This document shows, piece by piece, positions 1 through 5,185 of a stretch of 7,280 bases of DNA; position 1 is the stretch's first letter; the number at the start of each line of letters is the position of its first letter. The position numbers and the translations under genes were made by a program. This DNA comes from Candidatus Hydrogenedentota bacterium. GTDB lineage: Bacteria; Hydrogenedentota; Hydrogenedentia; Hydrogenedentales; CAITNO01. The stretch lies in assembly GCA_011046175.1 (NCBI GenBank), contig DSBB01000409.1, forward strand, positions 1 through 7,280. The letters run 5' to 3'. Under the pieces are notes generated by a model. It was not told the origin of the DNA, ran no database searches, and saw nothing but the letters and a program-made list of their open reading frames with translations.

Positions 1-2
1 AT

Positions 3-86
3 GTCGCCGTCACATCCTACAGCCCGGCGGTGCGGGGTTTGCATATCGTCAAACATATTCGTAGGCGCTTAACACCAGTTGGCTGA
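3..86 (+). CDS. Possible 3' end of an unidentified protein, cut by the window edge
   Basis: An open frame enters from the left edge and reads 27 residues, including SYSPAVRGLHIVKHIRR, to a TGA at 84-86. Third positions are mostly G or C over the first 20 codons, as in the real genes here, which is mild support for coding. The last seven codons and the stop fall inside the 45-bp dispersed repeat (63-107), so the repeat may have supplied the C-terminus and stop codon of this gene. I do not recognise the family. It could equally be non-coding. Confidence 0.25.
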   Translation, partial: VAVTSYSPAVRGLHIVKHIRRRLTPVG

Positions 87-107
87 CAATTTTTTGTCCG
101 TTTGACC
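63..107 (+). repeat. 45-bp dispersed repeat, copy 1
   Basis: This stretch begins AGGCGCTTAACACC and includes GACAATTTTTTGT. It matches 4379-4423 in the same orientation at roughly 38 of 45 positions by eye, with no gaps. The two longest exact blocks are the first 14 bases and the 13-base T-rich block. The function is unknown. It ends 15 bases before the inverted repeat at 123-208; the other copy also precedes a palindromic element. Confidence 0.7.
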
Positions 108-122
108 TATAGACCACGACTA

Positions 123-208
123 CCGTCATTCCCGTGAAAACGGGAATCCGGAAGATACAAGAAGAACTGTTAACGCCAGATGGATTCCCGTTTTCACGGG
201 AATGACGG
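123..208. repeat. 27-bp perfect inverted repeat (REP/BIME-like element)
   Basis: Arms 123-149 and 182-208 are exact reverse complements, separated by 32 bases. Each arm contains its own smaller palindrome, ATTCCCG-TGAAAA-CGGGAAT, so the DNA can form two short hairpins or one long one. The core fits ATTCCC-N8-GGGAAT, the pattern of the Neisseria dRS3 repeat; similar GTCATTCCCG elements are dispersed in many unrelated bacterial genomes. No transposase is nearby. It is probably a non-autonomous dispersed repeat; a transcription-terminating or mRNA-stabilising role is possible but not shown. Confidence 0.8.
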
Positions 209-307
209 AAAGGGTTGAGTTTTTGTGTATTACTTAAATTGGGGGCAAAGGGTTGCCGGAAGTCCGCAGCAGGACAGTTGGCTTCGGGTCCGACAACGGC
301 TGCCGCT

Positions 308-336
308 TTGTACGGAAGCGATAAATCTGTTATATT
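308..336 (+). promoter_or_regulatory. Candidate sigma70-type promoter for the isomerase gene
   Basis: TTGTAC (308-313) and TATATT (331-336) are separated by exactly 17 bases. The -10 box matches TATAAT at five of six positions; the -35 box is weaker. Transcription would start near 343 and give a leader of about 85 bases before the ATG at 430. The call rests on motif and spacing only. Confidence 0.4.
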
Positions 337-429
337 TTCCATACCGTATGAGTCCGGCTGCATTTGACGATTGCTATTGCGGCACTTGTGTTATATGCCA
401 AATCGCCCCACTGAAACAAGGAGAAAATC

Positions 430-1350
430 ATGGAGATGAAGCGTAGAAGTTTTTTGGCGAGCGCGGCGGCGGGCGCCGGTGTGTTTGCGACTGGTTCAAG
501 CAAGATTGCAACGGCGGCGCCGGAAGGGCGTCCCTTTGCCCATTTACCCTTAAAGATTTCGTGCAGTTACGGTTGGCTGAGTGATTGTCTGCCGAAGGGA
601 AGTTCTCCGATGGATGTTTTCAAACTTGCCGCTGAATGGGGTTTTCCGGCGGTCGAACATCTCGGAGCGGGCGGCGACAGGCGCAACTATGAGAAATACG
701 CCGAAGCGTCTCGTGAGACAGGCGTCAACTGGAGTTGCATCATGGGCGCGGGCCGCATAGCGCAGGGAGAAATGCTCGATGTGTCGCAACACGACCGTTT
801 GGAGAAGCAATGTCGCGAGTCTATTGAACAGGCCAAGGGGCTGGGCTGCAAATGCATAGTGGGACTCACCGGCGAAACCCATTCGGAGTGGACCATAACA
901 TACGATAAGTGCGCCCAGAATGTGATTAAGTTTCTGCGGCGCGTCAAGGGTATGCTTGAAGACAACGGCGTCATTATGGTGCTTGAGACATTGAACCAGC
1001 TGCGGGATCATCAGAATTTCTGGTTGACGACGACGGATCAGGCGCAGATGATTGTTCTGGCGGTGGACAGCCCCAATGTCAAGCAGCTGTATGATATTTA
1101 TCATCAGCAGATTTCCGAAGGCAATCTGATACCCAATCTGCGCGCCAATATTGACGGCATAGCCCATATCCACATCGGCGACAATCCCGGTCGCAAACAA
1201 CCCGGCACCGGGGAAATTAATTATCCCAATGTATTTAAGGCGATAGCGGAAACCGGTTATGACGGATATCTTGCCGTGGAATGCGGATACACCGACGGGC
1301 CTGAAAACGCGATACGCGACCTGCTGAAATGTTTCGACGGCTGGGCATAG
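430..1350 (+). CDS. Tat-exported hydroxypyruvate isomerase-like sugar isomerase/epimerase (TIM barrel)
   Basis: This 306-residue protein belongs to the xylose-isomerase-like TIM-barrel superfamily, whose members move a carbonyl or epimerise sugars using a divalent metal. A twin-arginine signal is visible (K4-R5-R6-S-F-L, then an Ala/Gly-rich stretch, likely cleavage near residue 30), so export to the periplasm is predicted. E186 (VLETLN), D222 (YDIYH), H248 (HIHIGD) and E284 (AVECGY) have the spacing of the metal-binding Glu-Asp-His-Glu set of tagatose 3-epimerase-type enzymes. The stretch around 251-284, with PGTGEINYP and TGYDGYLAVE, is the hallmark of hydroxypyruvate isomerase (Hyi) relatives. 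AAGGAG at 418-423 sits 6 bases before the ATG at 430, which favours it over the ATG at 436. The true substrate cannot be read from sequence; exported homologues are unlikely to use hydroxypyruvate. It converges with the two oxidoreductase genes and may act on the same sugars. Confidence 0.85.
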   Translation: MEMKRRSFLASAAAGAGVFATGSSKIATAAPEGRPFAHLPLKISCSYGWLSDCLPKGSSPMDVFKLAAEWGFPAVEHLGAGGDRRNYEKYAEASRETGVNWSCIMGAGRIAQGEMLDVSQHDRLEKQCRESIEQAKGLGCKCIVGLTGETHSEWTITYDKCAQNVIKFLRRVKGMLEDNGVIMVLETLNQLRDHQNFWLTTTDQAQMIVLAVDSPNVKQLYDIYHQQISEGNLIPNLRANIDGIAHIHIGDNPGRKQPGTGEINYPNVFKAIAETGYDGYLAVECGYTDGPENAIRDLLKCFDGWA

Positions 1351-1369
1351 AATTGCAGCACCTGAAACA

Positions 1370-1417
1370 AACGGCGTTCACCACCATCGCTTCGTTGCAG
1401 TGGCGGTGAACGCCGTT
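1370..1417. terminator. Hairpin between convergent genes, likely two-way terminator
   Basis: Arms 1370-1382 (AACGGCGTTCACC) and 1405-1417 pair perfectly over 13 bp, and three more pairs follow inside after one mismatch. It lies 19 bases after the isomerase stop and 24 bases from the stop of the convergent oxidoreductase. On the minus strand the stem is followed by GTTTGTTTC, a broken U-tract. The plus-strand tail is poor in T, so termination is better supported for the minus-strand gene. Confidence 0.7.
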
Positions 1418-1441
1418 GTCATTGAACACGCTGCGGCCGGA

Positions 1442-2779
1442 TTACACGACTTCCGGCACGACGAAAGGTTCACGGTATTCGCGCGTAAGCATGCTGTTGG
1501 CTTCGTCGTCGTTCCTGACCATTTCGTTATCGGTGTCTATCTCGAGTACGCGATTGACGCGCGCGCCGGTCAGCGCGTAATGAGAAAGGGCTGACGAGTA
1601 GTGTCCTTCGATGGGCGGCGCGTTCAATTTTCCCGCGTCACGACTGCGAACGCAATCAATGAAGTTCTGGTAGTGATACAGATCGTTGCCGTCGTTGGCC
1701 TGCTTGACCAGTTTGTTGTCCTTGCCTTTGTACGCCTTGTAGCCGCCATAACCGGGGAACGTCATCCAGCCTTCGGAACCGTAGAAAATAACCCCGAACG
1801 AGGTGCCGCCCGCCTCGTCGTTTGTACACCACGGACGCACCTCGAGCGTCATCATTTTATCTTTGCCGTCTTTTCCTTTGAACATGAAAGACGATGAGGA
1901 TACGTTAAAGATTTCCTTGGCGTCATCCCACAGGAACATGCCGCCCATGGACGTAACCCGATAAGGAACGTCAACATCAAGTCCCCAACGCGCCGCGTCA
2001 AGCTGATGAACGCCCTGGTTGCCGATGTCGCCATTGCCATAAGCCCACACCCAGTGCCAGTAATAATGCACATACACGCCCTCGCCGCGTTCATTGACTA
2101 TGAACGGCTCTTCTTGGGCGGGTCCTTGCCACAAATCCCAATCAAGGCCGGGAGGCGGTTCGCCGGGCAGCCCCTTGCCAATGTCGGGACGCCATTTGTA
2201 GCATACGCAACGCGCCATGTAGACATCGTCGCCGATAAGCCCGTTTTTCAATTCCTGAATGCCTTCCTGAAAGCCGGGATTGCTGCGCAGCTGTGTGCCG
2301 TGCTGCACAATGCGCTTGTATTTTTCGGCGGCTTCCACCACCTTGCGGCCTTCATAAATATTGTGCGTCATCGGTTTCTCGACATAGACGTCTTTGCCGG
2401 CCTGACATGCCCATATTGTCGCCAGGGAATGCCAGTGATTCGGTGTGGCAATGGAAATCGCGTCAACATCCTTGTCCTCGAGCACTTTGCGGATGTCCTG
2501 TTCCATTTTCGGCGCCGGTTTGCCTGAACGCGTGAAGGATTCCGCGAGTTTGTCGTTGAGTAGCCGCGAATCCACATCGCATACGGCCACGACATCCACA
2601 TTCTCCAGTTTGGCGTAGCCGCTCAAATGGCTTTTACCGCGTCCGTTAATGCCCATCACGCAGACGCGCACCCGTTCGTTCGCGCCCGCCCATGATGTCT
2701 TGGACGTGCCAAGCAAAACACCGGCGGCCGCGCCCGAGGCGGCGGTTTTGATAAACGATCTTCTTGTAATTGGTTTCAT
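1442..2779 (-). CDS. Tat-exported Gfo/Idh/MocA family oxidoreductase
   Basis: This 445-residue protein is a predicted NAD(P)-dependent sugar or polyol dehydrogenase. The N-terminus has a twin-arginine signal (R6-R7-S-F-I-K, hydrophobic Ala/Gly stretch, likely cleavage after SWA at about 31). The Rossmann domain follows: GINGRG (43-48) for dinucleotide binding, an acidic strand end at CDVD (67-70), ATPNHWH (111-117), and the family EKP motif at 134-136 whose Lys is usually catalytic. The C-terminal substrate domain has DWDLWQGP (213-220) and GDIGNQGVHQLDAARWG (250-266), typical of the Planctomycetes/Verrucomicrobia-type subfamily. AGGAG lies 10 bases before the ATG. A 124-base gap separates it from the upstream oxidoreductase gene on the same strand, long enough for its own promoter. 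The substrate is unknown. Export raises the cofactor question: Zymomonas glucose-fructose oxidoreductase, a Tat-exported relative, carries NADP tightly bound. Confidence 0.9.
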   Translation of the reverse strand: MKPITRRSFIKTAASGAAAGVLLGTSKTSWAGANERVRVCVMGINGRGKSHLSGYAKLENVDVVAVCDVDSRLLNDKLAESFTRSGKPAPKMEQDIRKVLEDKDVDAISIATPNHWHSLATIWACQAGKDVYVEKPMTHNIYEGRKVVEAAEKYKRIVQHGTQLRSNPGFQEGIQELKNGLIGDDVYMARCVCYKWRPDIGKGLPGEPPPGLDWDLWQGPAQEEPFIVNERGEGVYVHYYWHWVWAYGNGDIGNQGVHQLDAARWGLDVDVPYRVTSMGGMFLWDDAKEIFNVSSSSFMFKGKDGKDKMMTLEVRPWCTNDEAGGTSFGVIFYGSEGWMTFPGYGGYKAYKGKDNKLVKQANDGNDLYHYQNFIDCVRSRDAGKLNAPPIEGHYSSALSHYALTGARVNRVLEIDTDNEMVRNDDEANSMLTREYREPFVVPEVV

Positions 2780-2821
2780 GTTTTATCTGCTCCTTTGAGT
2801 TGGTTGTAACACAGCGTCTTC

Positions 2822-2851
2822 ATACTAGCAAAGGCATGAGTGTCCAATCAA
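2822..2851 (-). promoter_or_regulatory. Weak candidate promoter for the downstream oxidoreductase
   Basis: On the minus strand, TTGATT (2846-2851) and TAGTAT (2822-2827) are 18 bases apart, about 43 bases before the ATG at 2779. Both boxes match the sigma70 consensus only partly. The 124-base gap between the two oxidoreductase genes makes a separate promoter plausible, but read-through is equally possible. Confidence 0.25.
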
Positions 2852-2903
2852 AAATGCGCATACGGACTTGTTCAAAAAACGGCCAAATACAACGCTCTTT
2901 TTG

Positions 2904-4199
2904 CTAAACCGTCACTTCCCAGCCTTTCTTGAAAACGGGCTTGACAAGAGCCTGTGCCGTAGGTGCGTTTTTGCAGGTCATCGTTTTATGGTCCCAGTCA
3001 AATTCATCGCCGCTCCGAAATGCGTTGTTTGCGAGCAATACTGCTTCCGCCATGGGGCCGGTGTAGTCGAAATTACAGGTTGGCGGTGTTGCATCGCCCT
3101 TGCAGGCGTTAATAAATTCCTGTCGGAATCCCGGCGATTCGGGAATAAACGGCTTGGGCCCTTCGAAATCGGCATATTTATCGGCGGGCAGCAGCCTGTA
3201 GTTCTTAAAACCACAAAGCAACATGCCTTTCGATCCGATAAAGAGCGTATTTCCATCTGCCGGTACTTTCAATTCACGCAGTATTTGCGGCCCGCCTTTA
3301 ATCTGGTGCCAGTGCAGTTTTACCGCCGACCGGTCGCCTTTTGCGGGAAAATCAAGAGTTGCGTGGAATTCTTTGGGCGTCATTTCCGGGTGGGGTTGGG
3401 GTCCTCCGGCGCTCACATGAGTGGGATAATCCAAATCAAGCGCCCAGAACGGAATATCGAGAATATGACATCCCCAGTTGCCTGTTTCACCTGTGCCGAA
3501 ATCCCACCAGAAGCGCCACCCATAAGGAGTGATATTCGGGTCGTAAGGTTGGTGTTCCACCGGGCCAAGCCACAGTTCGTAGTCAAGCGTGTCGGGAACA
3601 GGGTGTTCATCCGGCACGCGGGGTACCATGCCCCGCTCGCTGTCAATCCAGCTGTGCACCTCGGCCACTTCCCCGATTGCGCCCTTTTGAATCAGTTCCA
3701 CCACGCGGCGCATATTGGGGAACGCATGGCGTTGCGCGCCCAACTGCGTGACCCGTTTGTTTTTGCGCGCCAGTTCGGTGAGAATGCGCGTCTCCCATAC
3801 CGAATGAGCGAGGGGCTTCTCCAAATACACGTGCTTGCCCATGTCCAGCGCCATATACGCTGGATGGAAATGGGTGTGATCGGGGGTACTGATCACCACG
3901 GCGTCTATGGCCGGGTGCATCTTGTCCATCATTCGGCGGAAATCAGTGAATTGTCCGGACTTCTCGAAATTCCTGTAAGCCGGCCCGCCGCGTTCAAAGT
4001 CCACATCACACACGGCGACAACATTTTCCCGGCGCATGTCCTTGTAGTTGTCCTGGCCTTGGCCGCCGACGCCGACAAAAGCGATGTTGAGTTTTTCATT
4101 GGCAGAATAAGTCCGCGCCATTGCCGCGCCTGATTTTAATCCTGCGAGACCGAACACGGCGGATTTTACAAAGGAACGTCGCGTCATTTTTGCAAACAT
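2904..4199 (-). CDS. Second Tat-exported Gfo/Idh/MocA family oxidoreductase
   Basis: With the start at 4199 this is a 431-residue protein. The start was chosen because GGGAGAG lies just upstream, and because it puts the twin-arginine motif (R7-R8-S-F-V-K) near the N-terminus; the next ATG, at 4187, has no ribosome site. Likely signal cleavage is after AMA (about residue 28). The Rossmann fold shows GVGGQGQ (43-49), VCDVD (63-67), STPDHTHFHP (104-113) and the family EKP motif at 127-129. The C-terminal domain has LDYELWLGP (205-213), GWRFWWDFGTGETGNWGCH (227-245) and ILDIPFWALDLDYP, the pattern of planctomycete-type Gfo/Idh/MocA proteins. It shares architecture with the neighbour at 1442-2779 but is clearly diverged, so the two are ancient paralogues rather than a recent duplication. 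The probable role is oxidation or reduction of a sugar or sugar derivative outside the cytoplasm; the substrate is unknown. Confidence 0.9.
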   Translation of the reverse strand: MFAKMTRRSFVKSAVFGLAGLKSGAAMARTYSANEKLNIAFVGVGGQGQDNYKDMRRENVVAVCDVDFERGGPAYRNFEKSGQFTDFRRMMDKMHPAIDAVVISTPDHTHFHPAYMALDMGKHVYLEKPLAHSVWETRILTELARKNKRVTQLGAQRHAFPNMRRVVELIQKGAIGEVAEVHSWIDSERGMVPRVPDEHPVPDTLDYELWLGPVEHQPYDPNITPYGWRFWWDFGTGETGNWGCHILDIPFWALDLDYPTHVSAGGPQPHPEMTPKEFHATLDFPAKGDRSAVKLHWHQIKGGPQILRELKVPADGNTLFIGSKGMLLCGFKNYRLLPADKYADFEGPKPFIPESPGFRQEFINACKGDATPPTCNFDYTGPMAEAVLLANNAFRSGDEFDWDHKTMTCKNAPTAQALVKPVFKKGWEVTV

Positions 4200-4276
4200 A
4201 AACACTCTCCCATGACCATTGGTATGCTTCTGCTCTTCAATTTTTTTTGTGGCATAGAGTCCCAAGAACGATTCGC

Positions 4277-4300
4277 ACTATAGTAGCAGACCAGATGGTC
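4277..4300 (-). promoter_or_regulatory. Possible promoter and operator region of the second oxidoreductase
   Basis: The minus strand has a -10-like TATAGT/TACTAT (4277-4285), about 80 bases upstream of the start at 4199. Directly upstream of it, 4289-4300 reads GACCAGATGGTC, a perfect 5-bp dyad around a 2-base centre. It would fall between the -10 and -35 boxes, where a repressor could act. A second ACCA/TGGT dyad (ACCATTGGT, 4215-4223) lies in the leader. No convincing -35 box is visible. This is inference from short motifs. Confidence 0.25.
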
Positions 4301-4378
4301 GTATAAAAAGATTCGTGGAAGCCGCGCCTATGTTTTCATCGTTTATGGTGGAGGTTGAGAGCCTCATGAGTGGCTGTT

Positions 4379-4423
4379 AGGCGCTTAACACCGGGTGGCC
4401 GACAATTTTTTGTAAGTTTGCCG
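4379..4423 (+). repeat. 45-bp dispersed repeat, copy 2
   Basis: This is the same-orientation match to 63-107, sharing AGGCGCTTAACACC and GACAATTTTTTGT exactly, with scattered differences between and after these blocks. It lies in a gene-free region, 71 bases before the 23-bp inverted repeat at 4495-4583. No open reading frame is conserved across the two copies. Confidence 0.7.
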
Positions 4424-4494
4424 CATGTTGTTCATACAATTGCGTTTGTTAGTACATTATCGACCAGAAACCGCAATCAAGAAAAAGGAGTTGG

Positions 4495-4583
4495 GTATGT
4501 TGTTCACGCTTCAGCGTGTGGGGTTGCGTGTATGACTCAGAGTTTGTGTACTACTACCGTACGCTGAAGCGTGAACAACATAC
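4495..4583. repeat. 23-bp perfect inverted repeat
   Basis: Arms 4495-4517 (beginning GTATGTTGTTCACG) and 4561-4583 are exact reverse complements around a 43-base centre. Each arm holds a smaller palindrome: CACGCT-TC-AGCGTG at 4505-4518, and ACGCT-GA-AGCGT at 4561-4572. This is the same design as 123-208, paired arms that are each self-complementary, but with unrelated sequence. It fits a REP-pair or miniature inverted-repeat element. No obvious target-site duplication flanks it. Confidence 0.75.
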
Positions 4584-4605
4584 AAAGAGAATAGTCAAAT
4601 CTGGG

Positions 4606-4627
4606 TTGCGGGCAACGCCCGCCTTAG
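4606..4627. repeat. GC hairpin, copy 1 of a degenerate pair
   Basis: GCGGGC-AAC-GCCCGC (4608-4622) is a perfect 6-bp stem with a 3-base loop. The frame TTGCGG ... GCC ... GCCTTAG recurs at 4746-4765 with a changed loop. No U-tract follows on either strand, so it is not a standard intrinsic terminator. Confidence 0.45.
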
Positions 4628-4684
4628 AGTCTTTGTTCGGTGGATCTACGTGTTTCGCATAGATGTTTGATGGAGGTATTGCAC

Positions 4685-4741
4685 AACGTAGAAGCGGCAT
4701 CTTGCCGCTTCATAACGCGGCAGGGATGCCACGTCTACGTT
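4685..4741. repeat. 57-nt stepped hairpin element
   Basis: The whole stretch folds on itself. AACGTAGA (4685-4692) pairs with TCTACGTT (4734-4741). After a 3x3 internal loop, GGCATC (4696-4701) pairs with GATGCC (4725-4730). After a small bulge, TGCCGC (4703-4708) pairs with GCGGCA (4717-4722) around an 8-base loop. An alternative fold exists: GAAGCGGCA-TCT-TGCCGCTTC (4691-4711) is a perfect 9-bp hairpin that excludes the long form. It has no U-tract. It is probably a dispersed palindromic repeat; a structured RNA is an alternative. Confidence 0.6.
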
Positions 4742-4745
4742 AGGC

Positions 4746-4765
4746 TTGCGGTTATGCCGCCTTAG
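4746..4765. repeat. GC hairpin, degenerate copy 2
   Basis: TTGCGG (4746-4751), a TTAT loop and GCCGCCTTAG (4756-4765) repeat the frame seen at 4606-4627. The two copies bracket the 57-nt hairpin. Confidence 0.35.
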
Positions 4766-4796
4766 GTTACGGGATGATATTGCAACCGATGACCGG

Positions 4797-4824
4797 GTAA
4801 ACATTAGCCTCCCCCGATGTTTAC
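4797..4824. other. 8-bp dyad beside the tRNA 3' end
   Basis: GTAAACAT (4797-4804) and ATGTTTAC (4817-4824) are exact reverse complements around 12 bases. On the minus strand it begins 13 bases after the encoded CCA of tRNA-Ala. It could help end the tRNA transcript or act in 3' processing, but the stem is AT-rich and no U-tract follows. Confidence 0.35.
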
Positions 4825-4837
4825 GATGTCATTGAAA

Positions 4838-4913
<76 letters not shown>

Positions 4914-4980
4914 AGAGGCGAGGGAAGGATAGCAAAAACGTCGTGGAAAAATCAAAAAACGCGCTGGTTACAGTGTGATC

Positions 4981-5181
4981 TCATTCGCGTCGTTCTTTAA
5001 TGATGGTGCAGGCGTCGCGTTGCCCACAGTGACTACAGCCGCGCCCTGTATCCCCCAGAACATCGCAGTCCGTCGGCAGTCCTTCGCTTTTCCTGAACAG
5101 ATGCTGCACACCCACCCACACCATCAGAACCAGAAAAAGGATACCGACGCCGAGCAGCGCGCTGCCAAGGATTGACAGCAT
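4981..5181 (-). CDS. Small four-cysteine membrane protein, NqrM-like candidate Rnf maturation factor
   Basis: This 66-residue protein has one hydrophobic segment (about residues 4-26) and a short Cys-rich tail with C39, C49, C52 and C58 (C-x9-C-x2-C-x5-C), then a charged end. This is the layout of NqrM (DUF539), a small membrane protein needed to assemble the iron centre held by NqrD/NqrE in Na+-NQR. RnfA and RnfE are the homologues of NqrE and NqrD and keep the iron-binding cysteines, so an assembly role here is a reasonable inference. The start at 5181 lies 4 bases after the rnfA stop, which implies translational coupling; an ATG at 5238 would add 19 residues and overlap rnfA. The ribosome site (GGGCGG) is weak. 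Alternatives are a FeoB-associated-type Cys-rich protein or an unrelated small ferredoxin-like protein. The C-terminal spacing is not an exact match to NqrM as I remember it. Confidence 0.7.
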   Translation of the reverse strand: MLSILGSALLGVGILFLVLMVWVGVQHLFRKSEGLPTDCDVLGDTGRGCSHCGQRDACTIIKERRE

Positions 5182-5185
5182 GATA

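Larger units (their letters stand above)
4200..4837. other. 638-base gene-free region rich in palindromes
   Basis: No believable protein gene is present in any frame; the longest open frame (4370-4567) runs through a repeat and a palindrome and resembles nothing known. The right half holds five separate structures: the 45-bp repeat, the 23-bp inverted repeat, a GC hairpin and its degenerate second copy, a 57-nt stepped hairpin, and an 8-bp dyad next to the tRNA. AAGGAG at 4485-4490 stands 6 bases before an ATG at 4497, but that frame stops after 12 codons inside the inverted repeat. Confidence 0.7.

Noticed and set aside
550..1200. A 216-residue minus-strand frame opposite the isomerase
   Set aside because: Antisense shadow with no family features; the plus-strand protein has its signal peptide, metal ligands and ribosome site.
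2868..4133. A 421-residue open frame on the plus strand opposite the second oxidoreductase
   Set aside because: It lies almost wholly antisense to a gene with clear family motifs, has no recognisable domain, and is explained by the codon bias of the real gene keeping stops out of the opposite frame.
4200..4265. Earlier start of the second oxidoreductase at 4265
   Set aside because: It would push the twin-arginine motif about 29 residues inward, and the added codons run through a T-rich leader; GGGAGAG before 4199 marks the better start.
4376..4389. Back-to-back integron boxes GTTAGGC and GCTTAAC
   Set aside because: They fit R' and R'' consensus, but no matching partner boxes occur within attC distance on either side, and copy 1 of the repeat lacks the GTT.
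4981..5181. Truncated RnfB
   Set aside because: RnfB also starts with a hydrophobic helix, but its conserved Cys cluster (CGGCGYPGC type) and ferredoxin domains are absent, and the 66-residue frame ends cleanly.
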